Below, one piece after another: positions 1 to 8,052 of a stretch of 43,786 nucleotides of DNA. A model generated the notes under the pieces. That model was not told where the DNA came from. It was given only the letters and a program-made list of their open reading frames with translations, and did not search any database. Both the position numbers and the translations under genes were made by a program. Where the stretch lies: contig CAADSM010000109.1 of the NCBI GenBank assembly GCA_900751785.1, forward strand, positions 1 to 43,786. The letters run 5' to 3'. Every line of letters begins with the position of its first letter. Position 1 is the first letter of the stretch. Origin of the DNA: Lachnospiraceae bacterium (lineage in GTDB: Bacteria > Bacillota > Clostridia > Lachnospirales > Lachnospiraceae).

Positions 1-147
1 CCCGCCGCCCATCCCTGCAGAAATATCCACCCAATTATCCGCAATGTACTGAATCGCCTCAGCGATCTGATCCGTAGAAATATCTTCCACGGATCCGCTT
101 CCTTTCATTGCAATTGTAAGGTTTTTGATTGCATCAACTATCTGCAT
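1..147 (-). CDS. Partial phage head-module protein (N-terminal 49 residues)
   Basis: The first 49 codons of a gene that runs off the left edge. It starts with ATG at 147-145 behind an AGGAGG at 157-162 that overlaps the capsid stop codon, so it is co-translated with the capsid gene. The visible part is a helical, charged segment (begins MQIVDAIKNL) ending in GMGGG, where a glycine-rich linker may begin. Its position directly after the major capsid gene is typical for head fibre, head decoration or head-tail connector proteins. I do not recognise the family from this fragment, so no function is assigned. Confidence 0.7.
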   Translation of the reverse strand, partial: MQIVDAIKNLTIAMKGSGSVEDISTDQIAEAIQYIADNWVDISAGMGGG

Positions 148-160
148 AGTCCGCACCTCC

Positions 161-1159
161 TCATGATCCTGATTTCAGGATTGCGAACGGGAACCTTTCT
201 GACTCTGTTGATTTCAGGCTGTTGATCGGGTTCGGTACTTCCCAGCCTAATCTCATCACAATACGCAGAGCCACCATATCCTGCTGCGCAAGGGCATAGA
301 TAACTTCTTTGGTGGACGGGTCCACGATTGTCGCCTCTGTCAGAAGCTTGTACGTTACATCCTGACGGATGGAATATACTAACTGAGAGAAGTCTCCGGT
401 GATCATGAGTGCTTTTGTTTTATCAAAAGCTCCATTCCTCGGGAAATCAATCGGAGATCCATCCAGCGAATATGATGTCGCTCCCTGCATACCCGTCCTG
501 AAGATCGGCTGGCCGGTAGAATCTTTCAGACCTCTGAGCTTTGCCCTCATAGTAATGTCAGCCATATGACCTGACGGGAAAAATCCGGACTCCTCTACTT
601 TTGCAATTACTCCATCCTCTGCCATGATCTTGTCGTACAGATCGTCCGAAGCTCCGAGAGTAACAACATTTCCAGCATCTGTCGCTCCATCGACAAGTCC
701 GTCACGCCACGTATCGGGCTTGTCCACTCCGAAAATAACCGCACCGTCAATCTTCTTGCCAAGCGCCTCCACAGCTCTCGGTCTGACCTCTCCCCATATA
801 TCATAATCGGCGTCATCAACGACAGCCTCCGGGATCGGGATAATTACCGCCAGCTCCTCAGCTGTGATATATTTGTTCTTCCATGCCATTTTCGATGTCT
901 GCTTAAATCCGCTGTCTCCCGCAACCCAATACGCTACCGGCAGCATATCGAGTACAGGCATACGGTATTTCTTCTTAGACATATTCGGCAGCTTACGTCC
1001 CATCCGGAGCACTGTAGACTGTTCTGCTACGCCCTGGATGATCTCATTCGCCACCTCTTCAGAGATCAGTGCTTCCGCTCCCGTTCTGTCGATCATGTCT
1101 GACGCTGCATATCTCTGCAGATTCATTTTTTTTCTTACAAAATTTCTGGTCCTGTTCAT
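161..1159 (-). CDS. Major capsid protein (HK97 fold)
   Basis: 332-residue protein forming the icosahedral shell of the phage head. It has the order and motifs of Siphovirus major capsid proteins: an early helix with EVANEIIQGVAEQS, a strand region around LPNMSKKKYRMPVLD, and the conserved core with GKKIDGAVIFG near residues 134-144. The ATG at 1159 has an AGGAGGT 5 nt upstream. The gene follows scaffold and protease genes directly. Residues 12-21 read MNLQRYAASD, close to the NLQFFAS-type motif cut by the ribosomal-processing protease Prp; cleavage would remove about 18 residues. The fold assignment is strong from context and sequence style; the cleavage is inferred. Confidence 0.9.
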   Translation of the reverse strand: MNRTRNFVRKKMNLQRYAASDMIDRTGAEALISEEVANEIIQGVAEQSTVLRMGRKLPNMSKKKYRMPVLDMLPVAYWVAGDSGFKQTSKMAWKNKYITAEELAVIIPIPEAVVDDADYDIWGEVRPRAVEALGKKIDGAVIFGVDKPDTWRDGLVDGATDAGNVVTLGASDDLYDKIMAEDGVIAKVEESGFFPSGHMADITMRAKLRGLKDSTGQPIFRTGMQGATSYSLDGSPIDFPRNGAFDKTKALMITGDFSQLVYSIRQDVTYKLLTEATIVDPSTKEVIYALAQQDMVALRIVMRLGWEVPNPINSLKSTESERFPFAILKSGS

Positions 1160-1162
1160 TTT

Positions 1163-1744
1163 CTACCTCCTGAATGCATTTCTGATCATATTGTTCATTG
1201 CTTCATTCTTAGACTCCGTTCCCCCGGATGCATTCCCGTCCGTGGAACCCGTGGACATTTTATATACTTTCCCGGTAAACCTCGGATTTTCTTTCAGGAA
1301 CTCATCCGCAGCAGCTTTAAAGTCCTTTTTATCAGTCACACGCTGATTGACCTTAAACGCAACATAGTCAAGATCTTCCTGCCTTACGCCTTTCGCGGAA
1401 AGCAGCTTCTCATTCTCATACTGTGCAACTTTAGCAAGAGCATCGTCCCGCTCTTTCTCGATCGCAGATACATTCGGCTGATTCGCCTTCTGTTTTTCCT
1501 TAAAATCGTTAATTGCGGTCGTAATATCATCTTCGCTCATGCCTTTGTTGCGAAGATAATTCGCGATCGCAGCGCGCTCCGCCTTGCTTGCGCGAGCTGA
1601 TGCTACTTCTTCAAGCTGCTCATAAGTATATGCGGCGCTTCCACCCTGACCGCCGCTGCCAGCACCCGGCTCTCCGCCCTGTCCTCCAGAGCCGCCCTCG
1701 CCGCCGTCAGCGAAGAGCTGTAAATCCATCCATTTTCTTTTCAC
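1163..1744 (-). CDS. Capsid scaffolding protein
   Basis: 193 residues with a GTG start at 1744. That start has GGAGGT at 1752-1757 with 7-nt spacing, much better than the longer frame reaching 1819 or the ATG at 1729. The N-terminus reads MKRKWMDLQLFADGG, followed by a Gly/Gln-rich low-complexity segment, then a long charged helix with coiled-coil character (about residues 60-130) and a basic C-terminus (NNMIRNAFRR) suited to bind capsid protein. This is the usual layout of scaffolds in SPP1/80alpha-like phages. The LQLFA-D sequence matches the Prp cleavage motif and lies next to a prp gene. The stop is TAG, showing TAG is a normal stop in this phage. Confidence 0.82.
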   Translation of the reverse strand: MKRKWMDLQLFADGGEGGSGGQGGEPGAGSGGQGGSAAYTYEQLEEVASARASKAERAAIANYLRNKGMSEDDITTAINDFKEKQKANQPNVSAIEKERDDALAKVAQYENEKLLSAKGVRQEDLDYVAFKVNQRVTDKKDFKAAADEFLKENPRFTGKVYKMSTGSTDGNASGGTESKNEAMNNMIRNAFRR

Positions 1745-1819
1745 TTTCTTTACCTCCGTTTTACCTCGACAGGCTCCCGAGCTTTTAATGCCATCACGTT
1801 TTGGGCATAATAAAAACAC

Positions 1820-2137
1820 CTATGTCTCAAGGTGTAGTTTCACATAATCCGGATATGCCTCCTGCACACCCTCTATTCCTATCTTGTAAGCTTCAATCAG
1901 CAGATCAGTTTTATCACTTGGAACCGGAATGACTATGCTCGGGCATTCCTCGTTTATGTATTGTGCTGTCATAATCGGGACGTCAGATAATGATCCGAGC
2001 GAATTTTCCAGCGTGATTGTCAGTGCAGAAACTGAAGCGCAGACAATATCTTTTCCTCTCTCCGCATATCCGGCATGTCCTTTCGTTCGAAATTCCGTGT
2101 AATGATCCCCGGATTTACGGATAAATACCTCAATCAA
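1820..2137 (-). CDS. prp: Phage-encoded Prp-type cysteine protease
   Basis: 105 residues, matching the ribosomal-processing cysteine protease Prp (YsxB family), which in Firmicutes trims the N-terminus of ribosomal protein L27. The signature GHAGYAERGKDIVCASVSAL is present, with H21 and C33 at the positions of the catalytic His/Cys pair known for the Staphylococcus enzyme. The start is a TTG at 2137 with GGAGG 9 nt upstream. In 80alpha the host Prp also cuts capsid and scaffold. Here the phage carries its own copy directly upstream of scaffold and capsid genes that both contain Prp-like motifs, so it is probably the prohead maturation protease. Cleavage of host L27 is also possible. Confidence 0.85.
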   Translation of the reverse strand: MIEVFIRKSGDHYTEFRTKGHAGYAERGKDIVCASVSALTITLENSLGSLSDVPIMTAQYINEECPSIVIPVPSDKTDLLIEAYKIGIEGVQEAYPDYVKLHLET

Positions 2138-2163
2138 ATAGCATCACCTCCTGAAAAAGAGTA

Positions 2164-2197
2164 TAAAAATACCGCTCACTCAAAAGAATGAACGGTA
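2164..2197 (-). terminator. Intrinsic terminator-like hairpin
   Basis: A 12-bp stem (2170-2181 with 2186-2197, two G-U pairs) with a 4-nt loop, followed on the minus strand by a run of five T (2165-2169). It begins right at the stop codon of the small gene at 2198 and separates the portal/minor-capsid genes from the protease/scaffold/capsid genes. Confidence 0.8.
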
Positions 2198-2425
2198 CTA
2201 TACACTGATTATATCCGAATTAAAATCTCCTTCGACCAAGATCGTGGTTGACTCCCCTATCTTATCCGATTCCTGCGCTGCTGGCATGCCGACAGAAATT
2301 AATACATGGGCAACATTGTCAGAGTCAAATATCATCATCTGGTTATGGAGATTCTCTCCTTTTCCTTCTATAGTGATTGACGTATTTTCCCCTAGCCTGA
2401 GGCGATCTAAAACTTTATATGTCAT
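2198..2425 (-). CDS. Small phage protein after minor capsid gene, unknown function
   Basis: 75 residues (ATG at 2425; a GTG at 2434 overlapping the upstream stop is the alternative). The sequence is acidic and beta-rich in appearance, with MTYKVLDRLRL at the start and ILVEGDFNSDI at the end. There are no cysteines or membrane segments. It is tightly linked to the minor capsid gene and followed by a strong terminator, so the two form the end of one transcript. Because MuF-type minor capsid proteins may carry C-terminal toxin domains with an immunity gene directly behind, this could be an immunity protein, but nothing in the sequence proves it; it may equally be a structural or chaperone protein. 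Confidence 0.65.
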   Translation of the reverse strand: MTYKVLDRLRLGENTSITIEGKGENLHNQMMIFDSDNVAHVLISVGMPAAQESDKIGESTTILVEGDFNSDIISV

Positions 2426-2430
2426 ATTGC

Positions 2431-4065
2431 TCACCGTCCTTTCCTTAATGCATCCAGTTCTTTTTGATATGCTTTCAGCGCACTTTCTGTCTGTTTAATT
2501 TCTTCCGTTGTCAGTTTGTATGTTTTTCGATACCTCAACAGTTTTTCCTGAGCCGCAATCTCGCATAAAAGCCGGCTCTCATAACTTCCATCATTTTCCC
2601 CTTTCCTAAATTGAGTCGCATGGATCAATTCTTCAAATACGGCAGCCCTTCCAGGTCTCTGCCTGAGTAGTATTGTTTTTTCATTGTACGTGATAGCTTC
2701 AGCATGCTTGCTTTCCAGGTATGCATCCGTGATATCGTTCATCTGTATGATACCGCCATTTTTTCTGAACGCTTTTACAATCTTCTGAAGCTGTCTTTTC
2801 GGCATCGGCTCTATCAACTGCGATTTCTTTTTGCGGTACATACTCTTTTTCTTTATTATACCAGAATCAGTCGATCCCGCAATGTTTTTAGCAAAACTTC
2901 TCCCTGTTGATACAACTCTCCCAAGCCCATCCATGTATACCCGTTCCATCTGCTCTTTGAGCTCCATTTTTGACGAGAATCCTCGATACTGATGAAGCGT
3001 ATTAAGATACCTGGACTGTGCCGCCATAATATCGTCCTGGCTGGCACCTCCCTGCCTAAGCTGCTTAATGTTCGCCCTCTGGCTCCGCATCTTCGTTTCC
3101 ATCTGTCTCTGCTTCTGTGTTGCTTCATAGGCATTGTACTGTTTCCTATTCCATGTACGTGTATCCTGTTCCCTCTCCTCAAGTTCATGGAGCTGTTCAG
3201 GGCTATATGTACGGACAGAATAGCCGGGAACAAAAGCGAGATAGCTATGCCGGCAGTTCGCCCCGCACAGCCCATCTACATCACCGAGATGGCATATGTC
3301 CTGAAGCTCCTGTTTTGTATAGATATTTCCGCCCCACCAGTGGGATGGGCGATGACCCGCATGCCAAGTCACTTCGTAAGTATCTGTTCCCAGCTCCTTC
3401 GCCACCATCTCATTGATCTGCGCCGACAACTGCGATACACCGGTCATGATCGCCCGCCGGGCAGCCACCGGAGCCCTATTGCTGTATCCGGATGCATAGT
3501 CAATTGTCCGGAGTCCGGATGCCGATAATTCCTTGACGACTCTTCGGAGGACTGTATTGTAATCAAAGGCGCCCGTAACGATATCCATACAGGCCCGGTC
3601 GAGATAGGTCTGGTAATACTGGGACAGTGGGGTAAACGCCTTTTTACCTCCGCCCATATCCACGGTCATTCCGAGAGACTGCGTAATATTCTCAATCTCT
3701 CCGTTTGTCTGAGCAATGACAGCCTGGGACCACTGTTGAACCTGTTCATTTTCTTCGAGCGGAACAAAATGACCGTTGATCTGCTGGTAAGCATCTTCAT
3801 ACCGAACGTATTCCCAGTTCGATACTTTATCGTACAGCTCCCACATTTCAGGATCAGTCTTTCCAGTCAGACGCTTTATTTCCTGCTCGATAAATTCAGT
3901 GCTGTTCCCGAAGATCAGTAGCTTATTGATCTGATAATCTGCTGTACTGGTAATCTCTCCGGTCTTTTTAATCCTGCGGACAATGTCAGAAAATATACGG
4001 TCCTGAAGTTCATAAAACAGTTTTTCCATACGAAGCGGAAGGCTTCCCTTCTGTTCTGGTGTCAT
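2431..4065 (-). CDS. Phage minor capsid protein 2 with extra C-terminal domain
   Basis: 544 residues. The N-terminal 300 or so residues match the phage minor capsid family (Phage_min_cap2, MuF-like), with the conserved segment TYEVTWHAGHRPSHWWGG (about 229-246) and the Cys/His pair CGANCRHSYLAF (267-278). Proteins of this kind sit inside the head next to the portal and can be injected with DNA. After a charged linker (about 290-415) comes a separate domain (about 420-544) with FRKNGGIIQMND, ESKHAEAITY and FEELIHATQFRKGEND. The EELIHA motif at 478-483 resembles a zincin-like metal site with Glu in place of the first His. That extension is unusual for a purely structural protein and may be an injected effector or toxin. 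Confidence 0.85.
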   Translation of the reverse strand: MTPEQKGSLPLRMEKLFYELQDRIFSDIVRRIKKTGEITSTADYQINKLLIFGNSTEFIEQEIKRLTGKTDPEMWELYDKVSNWEYVRYEDAYQQINGHFVPLEENEQVQQWSQAVIAQTNGEIENITQSLGMTVDMGGGKKAFTPLSQYYQTYLDRACMDIVTGAFDYNTVLRRVVKELSASGLRTIDYASGYSNRAPVAARRAIMTGVSQLSAQINEMVAKELGTDTYEVTWHAGHRPSHWWGGNIYTKQELQDICHLGDVDGLCGANCRHSYLAFVPGYSVRTYSPEQLHELEEREQDTRTWNRKQYNAYEATQKQRQMETKMRSQRANIKQLRQGGASQDDIMAAQSRYLNTLHQYRGFSSKMELKEQMERVYMDGLGRVVSTGRSFAKNIAGSTDSGIIKKKSMYRKKKSQLIEPMPKRQLQKIVKAFRKNGGIIQMNDITDAYLESKHAEAITYNEKTILLRQRPGRAAVFEELIHATQFRKGENDGSYESRLLCEIAAQEKLLRYRKTYKLTTEEIKQTESALKAYQKELDALRKGR

Positions 4066-4071
4066 TCACTA

Positions 4072-5508
4072 TCACTCCTCTTCAGGATCTGGATCATCGA
4101 TCTCCTGCACAACGCGCTTCGCCGCTTCCTCTTCCGTCTCTCCGTACCATTTTGCTCTATATTCTACAAGAGTCATGGCACCCATACTCACGTCCAGTCG
4201 ATCGGACTGCCTTTCAGCTGATTTATCTTCGATAATAGAGTCGTCAAAATCTATCGTGATTTCAACATCTTCTTTTAATCCCGGCACTCTCAGAGCTATC
4301 CCAAGCCGGATTATAACCCCGATCAAATTTTTAATCACGTTCTCAAGGATGATCTCATGTTTTTTAAGGCTTCGGTACATGTCAGAGTTATCACTGATCA
4401 CCTGCGTTGCGGTCATCACACTCCCCCTCTCGAATCGATACCGCTCAGTCCCGAAACCGCACTTAAACGACAGGAAATTCAAATCATCGTTAATTGCCTT
4501 GCTGTGCTGCTCTGCTCGAAGCTCCATATCGACTTCATAAATCGGCTTATTCCCCATGTTTGTGTCTTCTGGAAGCTGATAGAATACCGTGTCATTCTCA
4601 TCAAACGCAGGGTTCCCATCTACGTTATAGAGCATTTCAGGAGCCACGAATATTCTTTTACGCCCAAGATTAAACTCATTCGCATAAGAATCATATTCCA
4701 GGTCAATCTTCGCAAGAGCATCGAGAGAGTTCGCGAAGATACTCACCCCCATCGGATTTGTATCATCCTCATCTGCGTTATTCACGATATTCAAGCGATC
4801 AATCACGAACTGTGGTTTATCCGATCCCGTCTCTATCCTCGGAGAAATCCCAGCAAATGGCTTCAACTCGGTCCACTTATCTGCTGCAATTTCCGTGCCT
4901 GCCCCGCGCGTGCATTTAACCACATGGTTTTCTATTACGTACTGAGGGACTTCATTTATGACCTGCATCCTGTGGATCTGTATCAATGCATATTTCTCAC
5001 GGTTTACAGTTTTAGGGAATAAGAATGCAGCTTCCGTGATTTCTCCATTCTCCCACGATATCGGGAATATATTTTTTGCCTGAACATAATTAATCCGAAC
5101 ATCACCGCCAGTCACATTTCCATCTTCATCCGTAGATGCGTCCTTAATCTGTACGATGTATGCCACGGTTCCAGAACAGGCTTTTCGTTCCTGATAATCG
5201 TTTCCCTTGACAAGAAACTTGTTCCTCTCAAGAATATCGCGCACATAATTTGAAGTAGCTTCTGATCCACTGATCGTAATCTGCACACGCTCATTCAGGA
5301 GGAGGTCAGCCATATCTTCGCACAGTTTCTTAGCCATATTCAGGCTGAGTCTCCGGCATCTGATACGGTCCTTCCCGTTGTACACGTAATAGTGATGAAA
5401 TTTTCTTACATCTCCGTTATACCAGCTTTCCCATTTCTGGATCTGTGAATAGAACGAAGAATCTATCGTATCTATTCCCAAGTTCTTGAAGTATGTAAAT
5501 ACATTCAA
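4072..5508 (-). CDS. Portal protein (SPP1 Gp6-like)
   Basis: 478 residues, forming the dodecameric ring through which DNA enters the head. The sequence shows the family N-terminus (FYSQIQKWESWYNGDVRKFH), the KLCEDMADLLLNE segment and the crown/stem region with YDSYANEFNLGRKRIFV. The C-terminus is acidic (DDPDPEEE). The start overlaps the terminase stop by 4 nt, and the minor capsid gene follows after 6 nt, giving the standard terminase-portal-minor capsid order. An 18-nt stretch in this gene (4280-4297) recurs exactly in the lysogeny region at 23256-23273. Confidence 0.92.
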   Translation of the reverse strand: MNVFTYFKNLGIDTIDSSFYSQIQKWESWYNGDVRKFHHYYVYNGKDRIRCRRLSLNMAKKLCEDMADLLLNERVQITISGSEATSNYVRDILERNKFLVKGNDYQERKACSGTVAYIVQIKDASTDEDGNVTGGDVRINYVQAKNIFPISWENGEITEAAFLFPKTVNREKYALIQIHRMQVINEVPQYVIENHVVKCTRGAGTEIAADKWTELKPFAGISPRIETGSDKPQFVIDRLNIVNNADEDDTNPMGVSIFANSLDALAKIDLEYDSYANEFNLGRKRIFVAPEMLYNVDGNPAFDENDTVFYQLPEDTNMGNKPIYEVDMELRAEQHSKAINDDLNFLSFKCGFGTERYRFERGSVMTATQVISDNSDMYRSLKKHEIILENVIKNLIGVIIRLGIALRVPGLKEDVEITIDFDDSIIEDKSAERQSDRLDVSMGAMTLVEYRAKWYGETEEEAAKRVVQEIDDPDPEEE

Positions 5509-7247
5509 TCGTTCTCACCTCTTTCTCCGTCTGGAAGAAAATACTTTATTTTGCTCCATAGCCCCATCACGAGATATCGCCACGCATCACAGCAGTGGTC
5601 ATCCACTTTCATAGGCTTTTCTTTTCCCGACTCGATAGATTTAGGGTCATATTCATAAGTTCCCATCTCCCGTATCAAGTTCTCCTGCCGCTCGGATATG
5701 GTCATTACCTGATAAGTCAGGCATTTCTGCACTCTCTGAATCCCGACAGCGACATCGTTCTCAGCGTCTTTGATGACAATTCCATATTTCCTGCTCTGCA
5801 TTGCAAGGCGTTTAATTTCCTCAGCAAGGCCTTTTGCAGAAGGGTCTATGAACACATAAAAAGCACTGCAGGAGTATTCCTCATGCAGTGCATCGGTAAA
5901 TTTTATTAATTCTTTTGCGTAATCGGAAGGACTCTTTTGTTTTCCGGAATCACGTCCGGAATGATAAAATTCATTAATTCCCTCTATTCTGCGCTTATTA
6001 ATGTTCACGCCTGCAGCCTGATAAGTAGTTGCGTTCTGCTGACCATAATCTACGCCGATTCCAATCAACTTATAATACTTCGCCTCGGGCTCCTGCCGGT
6101 GATTATCATTAAACATATAATAGATCAGGTCATCCACGCCGATACATTCGCCCAGCCATACCCAGCGGTACAGCCGATAATCTGTATTCTTAAGCAGCTC
6201 CGCAGATTCCAACAGTTTCTTTCCGAGCCAGCTCACGGGCACATCCCGATAGTCGATGTGCTTGTGTACTACGTCTGACCGTAGCTCCATCTTCTGGCAC
6301 CAGACATTTACCGGAGCATTCGGATTCTTTGGTGGATTGTAGAGGTACAACATCCGGAATGACTCATCATTTCCCCTGACAAACGTCGCTTCGATATTTG
6401 TCAGTTCTTCTTCTCCTTCGCCTACATCGAAGAACTCTGTCAGCTCATCCAGAATAACCAAGCGGATCGGCTTGTCCTCGTCAATGATGCCTTTCGTGTC
6501 ATCGATGCTGTCTGATCCAGAAAAGTAGATTACATTCCCGGTCTTTTTATGCCGGATCTCCATCGGAGAAACTCCGATATCAAAGTCGTCCTTGCTCAGC
6601 CCCAGGCGCCCAATCGCCCGGATCATCTCTTTGTATACTGTCTTACGCAGCTTATTATGACGCTTACGCAGAACAACAACAGCGGCCGGCTCTTCGCAAG
6701 TAATTGTTGATATTCCAAGGATTCCGGCAAAGCTTGACTTCGTTCCGGCACGCCCGGAAGTAATGATCTGATGCTCGTGATCCTGGTCATCAAAGATATC
6801 CCACAACTCGGGGATTATCACATCGTGAGGGGCTTTGGAATTTCCCTCCTGCCCTTCTGAAACAGGATCTGCCTTCTTAACTTTCTCTTTCTGCGCCTGC
6901 ATCAACTGAATCTTAGCCGACTGCTCCTCCAGATCAGCGTCCGTCTGCCCGCTCTGTCCGGCGTACCTTGCGACCGCTTCATAGGCTTTCACATTCCCGG
7001 CAAGCCCTTCCTTGATCATGGCCATGTTTAAAGCCGACTCCAGAGTACACTCAACACCGAGCGCCTCCAGAACCGGCTTCCATTCTTCACTATCTATTTC
7101 CGTGGTCAGCAGCATGTTCAGCGTCTTCCGGAAGTCTGCCTTCCGGCGTCTGGCTTCTCCCGAAGCCCTTCCTCCTGCTGACTGTATTTTTCTCTGTTCG
7201 CTCACTGTTCGCTTGTTAAAAGGAATTAAGTTTTCATTGTTCGCCAC
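5505..7247 (-). CDS. terL: Terminase, small-subunit-like N-terminus fused to large subunit
   Basis: 580 residues. Residues 1 to about 110 resemble a small terminase or DNA-binding domain (QRKIQSAGGRASGEARRRKA, typical of the phage small-subunit-like family). Residues 145-580 are the large subunit: an atypical Walker A SGRAGTKSS (164-172), Walker B VILDE (264-268), and the RNase-H-like nuclease with D399 (GVDYG), D467 (FIDPS) and DDHCCDAWRY near the C-terminus. The enzyme cuts and pumps phage DNA into the prohead through the adjacent portal. The GTG start has AAGGTGG upstream. No separate small terminase gene is seen to the right, consistent with a true fusion. Confidence 0.92.
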   Translation of the reverse strand: MANNENLIPFNKRTVSEQRKIQSAGGRASGEARRRKADFRKTLNMLLTTEIDSEEWKPVLEALGVECTLESALNMAMIKEGLAGNVKAYEAVARYAGQSGQTDADLEEQSAKIQLMQAQKEKVKKADPVSEGQEGNSKAPHDVIIPELWDIFDDQDHEHQIITSGRAGTKSSFAGILGISTITCEEPAAVVVLRKRHNKLRKTVYKEMIRAIGRLGLSKDDFDIGVSPMEIRHKKTGNVIYFSGSDSIDDTKGIIDEDKPIRLVILDELTEFFDVGEGEEELTNIEATFVRGNDESFRMLYLYNPPKNPNAPVNVWCQKMELRSDVVHKHIDYRDVPVSWLGKKLLESAELLKNTDYRLYRWVWLGECIGVDDLIYYMFNDNHRQEPEAKYYKLIGIGVDYGQQNATTYQAAGVNINKRRIEGINEFYHSGRDSGKQKSPSDYAKELIKFTDALHEEYSCSAFYVFIDPSAKGLAEEIKRLAMQSRKYGIVIKDAENDVAVGIQRVQKCLTYQVMTISERQENLIREMGTYEYDPKSIESGKEKPMKVDDHCCDAWRYLVMGLWSKIKYFLPDGERGEND

Positions 7248-7283
7248 TTCACCACCTTCAATTCTGGCGTTTTATTCGCATAA

Positions 7284-7312
7284 GAAAACCACCGATCTTT
7301 CCGATCAGTGGT
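7284..7312 (-). terminator. Intrinsic terminator-like hairpin
   Basis: A 10-bp stem (7288-7297 with 7303-7312, one G-U pair) and 5-nt loop, followed on the minus strand by TTTTC. It overlaps the stop of the 60-residue gene and lies just before the terminase gene, so part of the transcript would end before terminase. Confidence 0.65.
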
Positions 7313-7487
7313 CTCCTAAATTTCGCATCTTAAAATAAAATCTAAGGATATCGTCCTCTGTTCTCCCCACGTTCCGCCCCAGTTCGGCGGCGTGCGCCCG
7401 GACAACCGGAAGGACTGTCGTGAACCCCTTCCTCTTGTTCGCCTCTATGCACGCATCCATACTCTCATAGATCTCTGCTGCAGTCAT
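7305..7487 (-). CDS. Small phage protein, unknown function
   Basis: 60 residues starting MTAAEIYESMDAC; predicted mostly helical, with a GGGAGAG upstream of the ATG. It sits between the terminase and an unknown 106-residue gene, where small-terminase or HNH-associated genes are often found, but I see no HTH or HNH motif. Its stop lies inside a terminator-like hairpin. Confidence 0.5.
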   Translation of the reverse strand: MTAAEIYESMDACIEANKRKGFTTVLPVVRAHAAELGRNVGRTEDDILRFYFKMRNLGDH

Positions 7488-7517
7488 AGTCTCTCCCGCG
7501 TCATGGATAAGAATTAT

Positions 7518-7838
7518 CTATGCCCTGACATTCCCTTTATTTGTTACAAGTATTTCCAAAATATCGCTATTTATACCTTTCGATACATGAGCTTTCATTT
7601 CGATCAACGGATGAATCTCTCCATCCACAGCTTTGCAAATAATGTCATATGTTCCGTCCATAGAGCTTGCAACACAGGCCGGATCTGTCACTTGAACACT
7701 TAATCGCTGTATTTCCTGGCTTAATTTTCCTGCTGAAAGAGCCTCTAAACAGGCATTGTAATTACCACGAAACGCCCCGCTCACATTCTTAAAAGATGTT
7801 TTGCTCTTTTTCGTGGATAAAAAATCAATTTTGTACAT
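7518..7838 (-). CDS. Phage protein of unknown function, first gene of the late module
   Basis: 106 residues with a good GGAGG (7847-7851) 8 nt before the ATG. The composition is soluble and mixed alpha/beta (contains DGTYDIICKAVDGEIHPLIEMKA). I do not recognise the family. It is the first gene after a terminator at 7897-7926 and so probably the first gene of the late transcript; the late promoter should lie in 7840-8050, but I cannot point to it with confidence. Confidence 0.6.
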   Translation of the reverse strand: MYKIDFLSTKKSKTSFKNVSGAFRGNYNACLEALSAGKLSQEIQRLSVQVTDPACVASSMDGTYDIICKAVDGEIHPLIEMKAHVSKGINSDILEILVTNKGNVRA

Positions 7839-7896
7839 CCTCTTTTCCTCCAGACATTTTCTTTTAGTATACTACTTTATCATAAAAATATACAAC

Positions 7897-7926
7897 AAGA
7901 AAAACGCCCTGCATACACAGAGCGTC
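7897..7926 (-). terminator. Intrinsic terminator at end of early operon
   Basis: Minus-strand stem GACGCTCTG with CAGGGCGTT (one G-U and a wobble end) closing a 6-nt loop and followed by TTTTTC. It stands about 125 nt downstream of the sigma-like regulator gene and before the late module, so it probably ends early transcription. The remaining 7927-8052 has a GC-rich imperfect repeat (CCGAGCC...GGCTCG) and no credible gene. Confidence 0.7.
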
Positions 7927-8052
7927 TTCCGTAACAAAATATGTCTGAGGGGGAAAAAGTAGTCCGAGCCATCCGGCTTGCGCCTTCCGGCTCGTCAGAA
8001 GCGGTTCATCCACTTCTTTCAGCATAATAATAACACATCTAAAATATAAATG

